Assembly: GCA_045801465.1 (NCBI GenBank)
Contig: JBJMSU010000065.1
Coordinates: 11,860-75,859 of the forward strand
Source of the DNA: DATFWC01 sp045801465
GTDB taxonomy: Bacteria > Pseudomonadota > Alphaproteobacteria > Rhizobiales > Xanthobacteraceae
Direction: 5' to 3'
DNA: 64,000 nucleotides
In this document: piece by piece, positions 55,122-62,919 of the stretch
Position numbering within the stretch: position 1 is the first letter of the stretch
Layout: each line of letters starts with the position of its first letter
Position numbers and translations under genes: made by a program
The notes under the pieces: model-generated
What the model saw: only the letters and a program-made list of their open reading frames with translations
Told to the model about the DNA's origin: nothing
Databases searched by the model: none

Positions 55122-55145
55122 GCTGTTCACGAATTCGTGAACAGC
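55122..55145. repeat. 24-bp perfect palindrome
   Basis: GCTGTTCACGAA is followed directly by its complement TTCGTGAACAGC with no spacer, and the last base begins another CTAGTG. It lacks the outer arms of a full family D element, so it may be a distinct small type or a regulatory site. Confidence 0.6.
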
Positions 55146-55230
55146 TAGTGTCTCGCCCGCGGCGCGGTCGTTCAGGAATAAGAGCATAGGGGCGGTGTTC
55201 GCCCCAAGGCGGTAGCGCCGTCCGCGGGTT

Positions 55231-55280
55231 AGAGCATGATCGCGAAAAGTGGACACCGGTTTTCGGCAAAGATCATGCTC
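55231..55280. repeat. AGAGCATGATC-type small repeat (family E)
   Basis: AGAGCATGATCGCGAAAAGT at the left pairs with AAAGATCATGCTC at the right around GGACACCGGTTTTCGG. This sequence is widespread between genes in Bradyrhizobium and related genera; it resembles the elements called RIME in rhizobia, though I cannot confirm the class. Confidence 0.78.
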
Positions 55281-55289
55281 CAGCAAAGC

Positions 55290-55333
55290 GCCAGAGCGTG
55301 ATGACGATGCGAAGAAAAGTCATCTCGCTCTGG
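55290..55333. repeat. Companion hairpin of family E
   Basis: CCAGAGCGTGATGAC and GTCATCTCGCTCTGG form an imperfect stem around GATGCGAAGAAAA. The same AGAGCGTGATGAC module often follows the AGAGCATGATC element in Hyphomicrobiales genomes, making a mosaic pair. It lies 48 bp before the cytochrome start. Confidence 0.65.
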
Positions 55334-55381
55334 TGCCGCGGAAGGGGGACCCGCGCAATCCAGAGACCAATGGGAGACCAT

Positions 55382-55819
55382 ATGATCATCCGCACTGTAC
55401 TCGCTGCCGCCGCTGTCGCGCTCGGCGTCACCGCCGTCATGGCGCAACAGGACCCGATTGCCGCCCGCAAGGCGATCATGAAGGCCAACGGCCAGCAGGC
55501 CGGGATCGGCTCCAAGATGGCGAAAGGCGAGGAGCCGTTCGCCCTGGACAAGGCCAAGAAGGTTTTCGCCACCTACCAGGACGTGGCAAAGGCGCACGCC
55601 CTCTTTCCTGAAAGCTCGAAAACCGGCGGCGATACCGCCGCCCTTCCGGCGATCTGGCAGAACAAGGCTGATTTCGAGGCAAGGCTGACCAAGCTCGCCA
55701 ACGACGCCAAGGCTGCGGAAGCCGCCACCAGGGACCTGGACACGTTCAAAGCGCAGTTCACCGAAGTGCAGAAGAACTGCGGCGGGTGTCACGAGACCTA
55801 CCGCCAGAAGAAAAGCTGA
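55382..55819 (+). CDS. Cytochrome c' family monohaem protein
   Basis: A 145-residue periplasmic protein. The signal peptide is IIRTVLAAAAVALGVTAVMA, ending near AQQ. The mature chain starts with ARKAIMKANGQQAGIG (M33 is a possible axial ligand as in low-spin c-556) and ends with the single haem site CGGCHETYR (C133, C136, H137), as in the four-helix cytochrome c'/c-556 class. The ATG at 55382 sits after GGGAGACC. It may carry electrons from the molybdopterin enzyme upstream, or bind a small gas molecule. Confidence 0.9.
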   Translation: MIIRTVLAAAAVALGVTAVMAQQDPIAARKAIMKANGQQAGIGSKMAKGEEPFALDKAKKVFATYQDVAKAHALFPESSKTGGDTAALPAIWQNKADFEARLTKLANDAKAAEAATRDLDTFKAQFTEVQKNCGGCHETYRQKKS

Positions 55820-55856
55820 TCCCCAGCCGAATGCCGTAGTCGGCCTGGATCAAATT

Positions 55857-55883
55857 GGGCGGCCGTCGCTTGACGTGCCGCCC
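55857..55883 (+). terminator. Possible terminator after the cytochrome c' gene
   Basis: GGGCGGC (55857-55863) and GCCGCCC (55877-55883) pair over a 13-base loop, followed by only two T residues. It lies 37 bp after the cytochrome stop. The weak tail makes it a low-confidence call. Confidence 0.35.
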
Positions 55884-56069
55884 TTCCGATTCTGCGCGGA
55901 TATAGGCTGGGCAAAGGCGCGGGACGCCGCGCTCTCAAGATACGATGCGGTTCTGATGCGCCGTGCCCACCGTTGTCGCGAGGTGGTTCGGTGGCACGGG
56001 CCGCACCAGATGCATCGTGCGGTGATGCGCCAAGTATAGCGCGCCTTTGCCGATCCTACGGAGTCTTCC

Positions 56070-57002
56070 ATGTTGCGCAAGCTCCTCGTCCTGGCGGTCG
56101 CGGTCGCCATCGTCGTCGCGGCCGCGCTGTGGATCATGACGATCCCGACCAGCGTGCCGGCGGATGCGCTCGGCCCCCACAACGCCGACCTCGCCAACGG
56201 GAAAACGATGTTCTGGGCGGGCGGCTGCGCGTCCTGCCATGCGACGCCGCAACAGGAGGACAAGACCAGGCTGGGCGGCGGGCTCGCGCTGAAGTCGCCG
56301 TTCGGCACCTTCTACGTGCCCAACATCTCCTCCGATCGAAACGATGGCATCGGCGGCTGGAGCGAGGCCCAGTTCATGAGCGCCATGACCAAGGGCACGG
56401 CCGACGGGGTGCACCTCTATCCGGCGTTTCCCTATACGTCCTATGCGAACATGCGCGTCGCGGATATCCGCGATCTGTTCGCGTTCCTGAAGACGTTGCC
56501 GGCGGTGCAGAGCTCGGTTCCCGATCACGACCTGCCGTTCCCGTTCAATATTCGCCGCGCCACCGGCCTGTGGAAGCTCCTCTTCCTTGACGGCCGGCCG
56601 TTCCAGCCGGATCCGAGCAAGTCGGCCGAATGGAATCGGGGCGCCTACCTGGTCAACGGCCCCGGCCATTGCGCCGAGTGCCACAGCCCGCGCAATGCGC
56701 TCGGCGGCATCGTCGCCAACCAGCGCTTTGCCGGCGGCCCCAATCCCGCCGGCGAAGGCTGGATCCCCAACATCACGCAAAAGGGTGTCGGCGATTATTC
56801 GGAGAAGGATATCGCCTACCTGTTGGAGACGGGGACCTTGCCCGACGGCGACTCGGTCGGCGGCCAGATGGCCGAGGTGGTGCGCACGACCGCGCAGCTC
56901 TCGCCGCAGGACCGTGCCGCCATCGCCATGTACATCAAGAGCCTGCCGCCGGTCGAAGGCCCCAAGCCGCCGGAGAAGCCGAAGGAGCCGGAGCAGAAGT
57001 GA
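56070..57002 (+). CDS. Dihaem cytochrome c
   Basis: A 310-residue protein with an N-terminal membrane anchor or signal (LLVLAVAVAIVVAAALWIM). Two class I haem domains follow: GGCASCHATP (C53, C56, H57) and HCAECHSPRN (C201, C204, H205). It resembles the cytochrome subunits that accompany membrane-bound aldehyde, gluconate and isoquinoline dehydrogenases of acetic acid bacteria and alphaproteobacteria. The C-terminus is a Pro/Glu/Lys-rich tail (GPKPPEKPKEPEQK). With the molybdopterin subunit upstream it may form an electron path to the respiratory chain. Confidence 0.9.
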   Translation: MLRKLLVLAVAVAIVVAAALWIMTIPTSVPADALGPHNADLANGKTMFWAGGCASCHATPQQEDKTRLGGGLALKSPFGTFYVPNISSDRNDGIGGWSEAQFMSAMTKGTADGVHLYPAFPYTSYANMRVADIRDLFAFLKTLPAVQSSVPDHDLPFPFNIRRATGLWKLLFLDGRPFQPDPSKSAEWNRGAYLVNGPGHCAECHSPRNALGGIVANQRFAGGPNPAGEGWIPNITQKGVGDYSEKDIAYLLETGTLPDGDSVGGQMAEVVRTTAQLSPQDRAAIAMYIKSLPPVEGPKPPEKPKEPEQK

Positions 57003-57006
57003 TAAC

Positions 57007-57220
57007 GAACTCCGCCCTGCCGTCAGGACGAGGCGATGCCGCTTGCTCCACCTCCCCTTGAAAAGGGGAGGTCGGTCGGCGCGACCGGAGCGTTAGCGAA
57101 GGGCGCGGCGACCGGGTGGGGATCATTTCGTACCGTGCATCGATCCCCACCCGCCTCGCTGCGCTCGGCGACCTCCCCTTTTCAAGGGGAGGTGGGGCAA
57201 GCGGCACACGAGTTGCCCCA
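57007..57220. repeat. Family C palindromic element, copy 1
   Basis: This about 210-bp unit begins just after the dihaem cytochrome stop. It contains GCTTGCTCCACCTCCCCTTG and AAAAGGGGAGGTCGG at the left and CGACCTCCCCTTTTCAAGGG, GAGGTGGGGCAAGC at the right. Each end is itself a small hairpin (CCTCCCCTT/AAGGGGAGG). GGGTGGGGATC and GATCCCCACCC make an inner stem. It fills most of the gap before the DMT exporter gene, which has no other content I can identify. Confidence 0.85.
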
Positions 57221-57356
57221 CTCGTTGCGTAGCGAGCGCCATGCGTCGGGCGCCGCACCCGCTAAATCTGCGTGCTTTGTGCTTCGCGCCGGCCGTGCTC
57301 AATAGGCGCTGCTGATTCTCCCCGCGCGCCTGGGCGCGCGCCCCGCGTCTTCTCGC

Positions 57357-58280
57357 ATGAACGTCCTCAAGGGAATTCTGCTCAAGCTTGTCTCGGCGCT
57401 GATGTTCGCCGTCATGCAGGCGCTGGTGCGCTCGGTCGGCGAGAATATCCCGGTCGGCGAGGTGGTGTTCTTCCGCTCGCTGTTCGCCGTCATTCCAGTG
57501 GTGGTGATCTATGCCTTGCGGCGCGAGCTCGCGGCGGCGATTCACACCAAGCGGCCGCTCGGTCACGTGGGACGCGGTTTCGTCGGGCTCGCCGGCATGT
57601 TCTTGAACTTTGCCTCCCTGGCGCGGCTGCCGCTCGCCGAGGTCACGGCGATCTCGTTTGCCGCCCCGCTGGTGACGGTGGCGCTTGCCGCCATCATGCT
57701 CAAGGAGCGCGTGCGCATTTATCGCTGGTCAGCGGTGGGGGTGGGCTTTCTCGGCGTGATCGTGATGCTGGCGCCCCATCTCGATGCCGCGCGGCTCGCC
57801 GAACACACGCCCGCGCAGACGCTGGGAGCCGTCTTCGCCTTGACGGGGGCGTTCTGCAATGCCGGTGCGGTGATCCAGACCCGGCGGCTCACCGACACCG
57901 AAACCACCTCTTCCATCGTTCTCTATTTCTCGCTGGTCTGCGCGGCCGGCGGCCTCCTCACGCTGCCGTTCGGCTGGGTCGCCCCGCAGGGTTGGGAGCT
58001 TGCCGCCCTCATCGCCACTGGTCTGCTCGGCGGCACGGCCCATCTCATTCTCACCGAGAGCTACCGCTATGCGCCGGCTTCCGTAGTCGCGCCTTTCGAC
58101 TACTCTGCGATCCTGTTCGCCTTCGTCCTCGGCTACGCGATGTTCGGCGAGGTGCCGACCGGGCTGGTCATCGTCGGCGCGGTAATCGTGGTGGCGGCGG
58201 GCCTGTTCGTGCTGTGGCGCGAACGCCAACTCGGCCTTAAACGCGCGCGCGATGCCGAAGGTCCGCCGGGTGCAGCGTGA
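57357..58280 (+). CDS. DMT-superfamily (EamA) transporter
   Basis: A 307-residue membrane protein with about ten helices in two EamA repeats: residues 1-145 (LVSALMFAVMQALVRSVGEN, AEVTAISFAAPLVTVALAAI) and 160-295 (GLLGGTAHLILTESYRYAPA, VVAPFDYSAILFAFVLGYA). It is probably an exporter of metabolites or drugs. It is convergent with the Lrp/AsnC-domain gene, whose stop is 5 bp away. Confidence 0.9.
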   Translation: MNVLKGILLKLVSALMFAVMQALVRSVGENIPVGEVVFFRSLFAVIPVVVIYALRRELAAAIHTKRPLGHVGRGFVGLAGMFLNFASLARLPLAEVTAISFAAPLVTVALAAIMLKERVRIYRWSAVGVGFLGVIVMLAPHLDAARLAEHTPAQTLGAVFALTGAFCNAGAVIQTRRLTDTETTSSIVLYFSLVCAAGGLLTLPFGWVAPQGWELAALIATGLLGGTAHLILTESYRYAPASVVAPFDYSAILFAFVLGYAMFGEVPTGLVIVGAVIVVAAGLFVLWRERQLGLKRARDAEGPPGAA

Positions 58281-58285
58281 TGCCT

Positions 58286-58522
58286 TCAGAACGCTTTGAA
58301 CGTGATGATGGTGCGCGTGTCCTGGATGCCGGGCAAGGTCTGCACCTTCTCGTTCACGAAATGGCCGATGTCGGCACCCTCGTCGACATAGAACTTCACC
58401 AGGAGATCGTAATCGCCGGCGGTCGAATAGATCTCGGAAGCGATCTCGGCGTCGGCAAGCTTGTTGGCGACCTCATACGACTTGCCGAGCTGGCACTTGA
58501 TCTGCACGAAAAACGGGACCAT
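58286..58522 (-). CDS. Stand-alone Lrp/AsnC ligand-binding (RAM) domain protein
   Basis: A 78-residue protein from the ATG at 58522. VPFFVQIKCQLGKSYEVANK, IYSTAGDYDLLVKFYVDEGA and TLPGIQDTRTIITFKAF are the beta-alpha-beta RAM domain of Lrp/AsnC regulators; the DNA-binding half is absent. Such small proteins form multimers and bind amino acids. The much longer frame up to 58900 is a read-through of the family C repeat and is not real. Convergent with the DMT gene. Confidence 0.85.
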   Translation of the reverse strand: MVPFFVQIKCQLGKSYEVANKLADAEIASEIYSTAGDYDLLVKFYVDEGADIGHFVNEKVQTLPGIQDTRTIITFKAF

Positions 58523-58643
58523 GTGCGCCTCCGCGCCCGCTCGCGAGCCGATGTGCAATCGAGCAAAATCGCGCCCCATTGACAAGCCTGCGCGCGAGCC
58601 GCGCAATAGCAAGCGTGCATTTGGGGCGCAGGGCAATCGCATA

Positions 58644-58850
58644 TGAGAACTCTGCCTCGCGTTGAGGACGAGGCGATGCCACTTGCTCCACCTCCCCTTG
58701 GAAAGGGGAGGTCGGCGCGCTCTTGCGCGCCGGGTGGGGATCGCCTCTTGCGCCGTGCGTTTGATCCCCACCCGCCTCGCCCGGCTCAAGACCGGGCTCG
58801 GCGACCTCCCCTTTTTAAGGGGAGGTGGAGCAAGAGGCACACGGATTGCC
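58644..58850. repeat. Family C palindromic element, copy 2
   Basis: GAGGACGAGGCGATGCCACT and TGCTCCACCTCCCCTTGGAA open the element; CGACCTCCCCTTTTTAAGGG and GAGGTGGAGCAAGAGGCACA close it. The first and last 40 bases match copy 1 closely while the centre (GGCGCGCTCTTGCGCGCC) differs. It lies between the Lrp/AsnC-domain gene and the TctC-type gene and ends 17 bp before the latter's likely start. Confidence 0.85.
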
Positions 58851-58867
58851 AAACTTCGGGGCCGAAG

Positions 58868-59884
58868 ATGTACGACCGGCCAAATGCCATAGCCCTGCAT
58901 TTGGCGATGCCGTTAAACGCACTCATTCGTCTCGCCATCGCGGCGATCATGGGTTTCGGATGCCACGCGGCGATGGCGGCCGAGCCCTATCCGACCAAGC
59001 CCATTCGCGTCGTCGTCACCTTCCCGCCCGGCGGCCAGACCGACGTCGTGGCGCGCCTGATCCAGCCGCATCTCGAGGCCCGGTTGGGCCAGCCGGTCGT
59101 GGTCGAGAACCGGCCGGGCGCGGGCGGCACCATCGGCGTCGATGCCGTCGCCAAGGCGGCGCCGGACGGCCACTTCATCGGCGTTGGACCCATGGGCGCG
59201 CTGACCGTCAATATGAGCCTGCAGGAGAAGATGCCGTATGACACGCTCAAGGATCTTGCCCCCATCAGCCTCCTGACCAGCACTCCCTTCGTGCTGGCGG
59301 CGCCGCTCTCGTTCGCGGCGAGCCACGTGGGCGAGGTGATCGCGCTCGCCAAGACCGATGCGGGAAACCTGTCCATCGGACACGGCGGCAACGGCTCGGC
59401 CATGCATCTCACCGCGTTGTTGTTCAACCACATGGCGGGGGTGAACATCGCACTGGTGCCGTACCGCGGTTCCGGCCCGGCGCTCAACGACGTGGTCGCC
59501 GGCCACATCCCGCTCGCCGTCGGCGACACGACATCGGCGCTGGCGGTGCTCCGCACCGGCAAGGTGAAGGCGCTCGGCGTCTCGTCGCTCAGGCGCGACC
59601 CGTCACTGCCGGACGTGCCGACCTTCGCCGAATCCGGCTTGCCCGGTTTCGAATCCATGGGCTGGTTCGGCATGTTGGCGCCGGCCGGCACGCCGCCCGA
59701 GATCATCGCGACGCTGAACGGCGCGATCGTGAGCGCGCTCAAGGACCGCGCGATCGTCGAGCGGCTGCGGGCGATCGGCGCCGACCCGGCTCCCAGCACG
59801 CCGGCCGAGTTCGGACAATTCATCCGCCGCGAGATCGACAAGTGGGCGAGGGTGACGGCGCAGTCCGGATTCAAGGCGAACTGA
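58868..59884 (+). CDS. Tripartite tricarboxylate transporter binding protein (TctC/Bug family, orphan)
   Basis: A 338-residue periplasmic protein. The signal is NALIRLAIAAIMGFGCHAAM, cleaved near AAEPYP. The mature chain starts YPTKPIRVVVTFPPGGQTDV (the Bug ligand-binding phosphate-like loop) and shows VVENRPGAGGTIGVDAVAKA and PTFAESGLPGFESMGWFGML. It should bind a carboxylate, but no TctA or TctB membrane genes are nearby. Starts at 58868 or 58907 are both possible; the longer frame from 58643 runs through a family C repeat. The M20 hydrolase gene follows 37 bp later. Confidence 0.9.
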   Translation: MYDRPNAIALHLAMPLNALIRLAIAAIMGFGCHAAMAAEPYPTKPIRVVVTFPPGGQTDVVARLIQPHLEARLGQPVVVENRPGAGGTIGVDAVAKAAPDGHFIGVGPMGALTVNMSLQEKMPYDTLKDLAPISLLTSTPFVLAAPLSFAASHVGEVIALAKTDAGNLSIGHGGNGSAMHLTALLFNHMAGVNIALVPYRGSGPALNDVVAGHIPLAVGDTTSALAVLRTGKVKALGVSSLRRDPSLPDVPTFAESGLPGFESMGWFGMLAPAGTPPEIIATLNGAIVSALKDRAIVERLRAIGADPAPSTPAEFGQFIRREIDKWARVTAQSGFKAN

Positions 59885-59921
59885 TCGACCGTCCGGACCG
59901 ATCAATCGAGGCATACGGGTA

Positions 59922-61349
59922 ATGTCGATGGCGAAAATGAAACTCGGCGCCGCAGTCCTGGCAACCATCGTGGCGCTGGCGATCGGCAGTCGGGCCGAGG
60001 CGGCCGAGGCGGTCGCGGCCGACGAAGCCCTGTTTCGCGCGATCTACCAGGAACTGGTCGAGATCAATACCACCGACTCCAGCGGTGACACCGTACGCGC
60101 GGCCGAAGCCATGGCGGCGCATCTGCGTGCCGCCGGCCTGCCGGTCGAAGACATCCGCGTCATCTCGTCCGCTCCGCGCAAGGGCAACTTGGTGGCGCGC
60201 CTGCGCGGCACCGGCGCGCGGCGCCCGTTGCTGCTGCTCGCCCATCTCGACGTTGTCGAGGCGAAGCGCGAGGACTGGGAATTCGATCCGTTCAAGCTCT
60301 TGGAAGTGAACGGCTACTTCCGCGGCCGCGGCACCATCGACGACAAGGCCATGGCGGCGATCTTCACCGCCAACCTGATCCGCTATGTCCGCGAGGGCTG
60401 GACAGGCGAACGCGACCTCATCCTGGCGCTCACCGCCGACGAGGAGATCGCCAATTCGCCCAACAACGGCGTGCGTTGGCTGCTCGCGCATCATCGCGAC
60501 CTGATCGATGCGGAGTTCGCCATCAACGAGGGCGGCGGCGGTGCGCTCAGAGGCGGACTTCCGTTTCGCAACAATGTCCAGCTGGCCGAGAAGGTCAATC
60601 AGACCTATCAGCTCGAGGTCAAGGATCCGGGCGGACACAGCTCGATCCCGCGGCGCGAGAACGCCATCTATCGGCTGGCCGAAGGACTCCGGCGCCTGGC
60701 GGCGTTCGAGTTCCCTCCGCGCCTCAATGCGGTGACGCGCGCCTATTTCGAGCGCCTCGCGGCGATCGAAGATGCCGAGATCGCCGAGGCGATCAAAGCG
60801 TTGCTGGCGGGCCGCAGCGACCGCGACGCTTTGGCGCCACTGAGCGCGCGCCCGGTCTACAACGCGCAAATGCGGACGACCTGCGTCGCCACTATGCTGG
60901 ATGCCGGACACGCCGAGAACGCGCTGCCGCAAACCGCGCGCGCGACGGTGAATTGCCGCATCGTGCCCGACGAACCGGTCGAGGCTGTCGAGCAGACCCT
61001 GGCGCGCGTGCTCGACGACCCCAAGATTGCGATCTCTGCCAAAGGTGAGGCGGTGTCGAGCCCGCCATCGCCCATCAATGCCGAGCTGATGCAGACCGTT
61101 GCGCGCATTTCCACCGAACTATGGCCCGGCGTTCCTCTCGTTCCGACCATGTCGACCGGCTACACGGACAGCCGGTGGCTCCGTAGTGCCGGCATACCGG
61201 CGTATGGCGTCTCGGGCTTGTTCAGCGATCCCGGCAACAATGGCGTGCACGGTCTCAACGAACAGATCCGCATCAGCGACCTCCACGCCGGCAGGGAGTT
61301 CCTCTATCGCCTGGTCAAGGCGTTGGCCGGCGCAAAGCCCGGGAATTGA
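59922..61349 (+). CDS. M20-family metallo-hydrolase, exported
   Basis: A 475-residue M20 (carboxypeptidase G2/ArgE-type) enzyme. It has a signal peptide (KLGAAVLATIVALAIGSRA, ending near AEAAEA). The dizinc ligands fit LLLAHLDVVEAKREDWEFDP (H108, D110 region), RGTIDDKAMAA (D141) and LTADEEIANS (E174/E175), with the dimerisation domain between. MSTGYTDSRWLRSAGIPAYG holds the final conserved residues. It probably splits a peptide, amide or acyl-amino acid in the periplasm; its product could be bound by the TctC-type protein encoded just upstream. Confidence 0.88.
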   Translation: MSMAKMKLGAAVLATIVALAIGSRAEAAEAVAADEALFRAIYQELVEINTTDSSGDTVRAAEAMAAHLRAAGLPVEDIRVISSAPRKGNLVARLRGTGARRPLLLLAHLDVVEAKREDWEFDPFKLLEVNGYFRGRGTIDDKAMAAIFTANLIRYVREGWTGERDLILALTADEEIANSPNNGVRWLLAHHRDLIDAEFAINEGGGGALRGGLPFRNNVQLAEKVNQTYQLEVKDPGGHSSIPRRENAIYRLAEGLRRLAAFEFPPRLNAVTRAYFERLAAIEDAEIAEAIKALLAGRSDRDALAPLSARPVYNAQMRTTCVATMLDAGHAENALPQTARATVNCRIVPDEPVEAVEQTLARVLDDPKIAISAKGEAVSSPPSPINAELMQTVARISTELWPGVPLVPTMSTGYTDSRWLRSAGIPAYGVSGLFSDPGNNGVHGLNEQIRISDLHAGREFLYRLVKALAGAKPGN

Positions 61350-61399
61350 TCGGCCTTGCGCCCAGACTGGCGGTGGCTTACGTCGCGTTCACTGACATC

Positions 61400-62059
61400 A
61401 TGCTCGACCTCCGCCTTTATGCCCTCGTCGATCCGGAGCGCGCCAACGGCCTCGCCCTTGACGAGCTGGCGCGTCGCGTTGCCCAGGGCGGCGCCACGCT
61501 GGTGCAGCTGCGCGACAAGCACGGAAGCACGCGCCGCCTGGTGGATGAGGGGCGCGCCATCCGGCAAGCGCTGCGCGCATCGGGCGTGCCGCTCGTGATC
61601 AACGATCGTCTCGACGTGGCGCTTGCGGCGCAAGCGGACGGCGTGCATGTCGGCCAGGACGACATGGCGGTCGAGGACGCGCGCCGCTTGTTGGGAGGCG
61701 AGGCGATCATCGGTCTCTCGGTGAAGACGGTGGCGCAGGCCGAAGCCGCGCCGCTCGATCTCCTCGACTATGTGGCGATCGGCGGCGTGTTTGCGACCTC
61801 CTCGAAGGACAACCCCGATCCGCCGGTCGGCCCCGATGGACTGCGCACGATCGCGGCGGCCGTGCGGGCGCGCGCCCCCGAGCTGCCGATCTGCGCCATC
61901 GCCGGCATCGATCACGGCAACGCCGGCGCCGTGATCGCGGCGGGCGCCGACGGGGTCGCGGTGATCTCGGCACTGTCCATGGCGGCCGATCCGACAACCG
62001 CCGCGCGCGACCTGCGCAGAATCGTCGACCAGGCGCTGGCCAGGCGGGCAGGCGGATGA
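61400..62059 (+). CDS. thiE: Thiamine-phosphate synthase
   Basis: A 219-residue TIM-barrel enzyme that joins the HMP pyrimidine and thiazole phosphate moieties into thiamine phosphate. GGATLVQLRDK (30-40), PLVINDRLDVALA (64-76), GVHVGQDDM (81-89), GLSVKTVAQAEAA, YVAIGGVFATSSKDNPDPPV and CAIAGIDHGNAG are its conserved loops. The ATG at 61400 is chosen; the frame is open from 61346. The stop overlaps the thiD ATG by 4 bp, so both are translated together. Confidence 0.93.
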   Translation: MLDLRLYALVDPERANGLALDELARRVAQGGATLVQLRDKHGSTRRLVDEGRAIRQALRASGVPLVINDRLDVALAAQADGVHVGQDDMAVEDARRLLGGEAIIGLSVKTVAQAEAAPLDLLDYVAIGGVFATSSKDNPDPPVGPDGLRTIAAAVRARAPELPICAIAGIDHGNAGAVIAAGADGVAVISALSMAADPTTAARDLRRIVDQALARRAGG

Positions 62060-62856
62060 CCACGCCCATTGCGGTCACCATCGCGGGATCGGATTCCAGC
62101 GGCGGCGCCGGCATTCAGGCCGACCTCAAGACCTTCTCGGCGCTCGGCGTCTACGGAGCGTCCGTCGTTACGGCGCTGACCGCGCAGAATACCCAGGGCG
62201 TCACCGCCATCCACGATGTGCCGCCCGCCTTCATCGCCGCGCAGATGGACGCCGTGTTCTCCGACCTCGCCGTCGGTGCGGTGAAGATCGGGATGCTGTC
62301 GCAGCCGGCGGTGATCGAGACGGTGGCGGCGGGGCTCGATCGCCACGGGGTGCACAATGCCGTCCTCGATCCGGTGATGATCGCGGCCTCCGGCGACCGG
62401 TTGCTTGCGCCCGCGGCCATCGAGGTGCTGCGCCGGGTTCTGTTTGCGCGCGCGCTGATCGTCACCCCCAATCTGCCGGAGGCCGCGGCCCTGCTCGAGG
62501 CCCCGATTGCCCGCAACGAAACCGAAATGCGCGAACAGGCGGAACGCCTGCTCGCCTTCGGCTGTCGCGCCGTGCTCATGAAGGGGGGGCATGCGGAAGG
62601 CGCGGAAAGCGTGGACCTTCTGGTAGAGCCGACCGCGGTGGCGCGGCTTGCCGCCGAGCGGATCGCGACGGAGAACACGCACGGCACCGGTTGCACGCTC
62701 TCGTCCGCCATCGCGGCGGGTCTCGCCAAGGGTCGCGACCTTGCCGGCGCGGTCCGCGAGGCCAAGGACTACGTGACGGCGGCCATTGCCGCCGCTGACG
62801 GGATACAGGTAGGTTCCGGCCACGGGCCGACCCACCATTTCCATGCGTGGTGGTAA
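62056..62856 (+). CDS. thiD: Hydroxymethylpyrimidine/phosphomethylpyrimidine kinase
   Basis: A 266-residue ribokinase-fold enzyme that phosphorylates HMP twice to HMP diphosphate, the ThiE substrate. VTIAGSDSSGGAGIQADLKT (8-27) is the substrate-binding start; LMKGGHAEGAESVDLL and ATENTHGTGCTLSSAIAAG carry the anion-hole and the catalytic cysteine C213. It is directly coupled to thiE. ThiC, ThiG and ThiM are absent here, and no TPP riboswitch is recognisable before the pair. Confidence 0.94.
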   Translation: MTTPIAVTIAGSDSSGGAGIQADLKTFSALGVYGASVVTALTAQNTQGVTAIHDVPPAFIAAQMDAVFSDLAVGAVKIGMLSQPAVIETVAAGLDRHGVHNAVLDPVMIAASGDRLLAPAAIEVLRRVLFARALIVTPNLPEAAALLEAPIARNETEMREQAERLLAFGCRAVLMKGGHAEGAESVDLLVEPTAVARLAAERIATENTHGTGCTLSSAIAAGLAKGRDLAGAVREAKDYVTAAIAAADGIQVGSGHGPTHHFHAWW

Positions 62857-62919
62857 GCCGCGATCCGGGACCTACTTTTCACCCCACCTGAACGAACAGA
62901 GATAAGGCGTTCTCGACCC

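Larger units (their letters stand above)
54879..55381. other. 503-bp repeat-rich intergenic region
   Basis: No reading frame here is convincing. The stretch is a mosaic of short palindromes: two CTAG-bounded elements (54910-54983, 55000-55074), a 24-bp perfect palindrome (55122-55145), and two elements of the AGAGCATGATC family (55231-55280, 55290-55333). It separates the molybdopterin-subunit gene from the cytochrome c' gene. Confidence 0.75.

Noticed and set aside
54879..55381. Possible CRISPR array
   Set aside because: Repeats are palindromic and of several unrelated types. There is no regular repeat-spacer pattern and no cas gene.
57007..58850. Insertion sequence flanked by family C repeats
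   Set aside because: The bracketed genes are a DMT exporter and an Lrp/AsnC domain, not a transposase. The repeats are direct copies of an internally palindromic unit, not terminal inverted repeats of one element.
58643..58867. N-terminal extension of the TctC-type gene
   Set aside because: This stretch is a family C repeat and gives a Pro/Arg-rich peptide ahead of a normal signal peptide.
61350..61399. TPP riboswitch before thiE
   Set aside because: The gap is only 50 bp after the M20 gene and holds no recognisable THI-box sequence.
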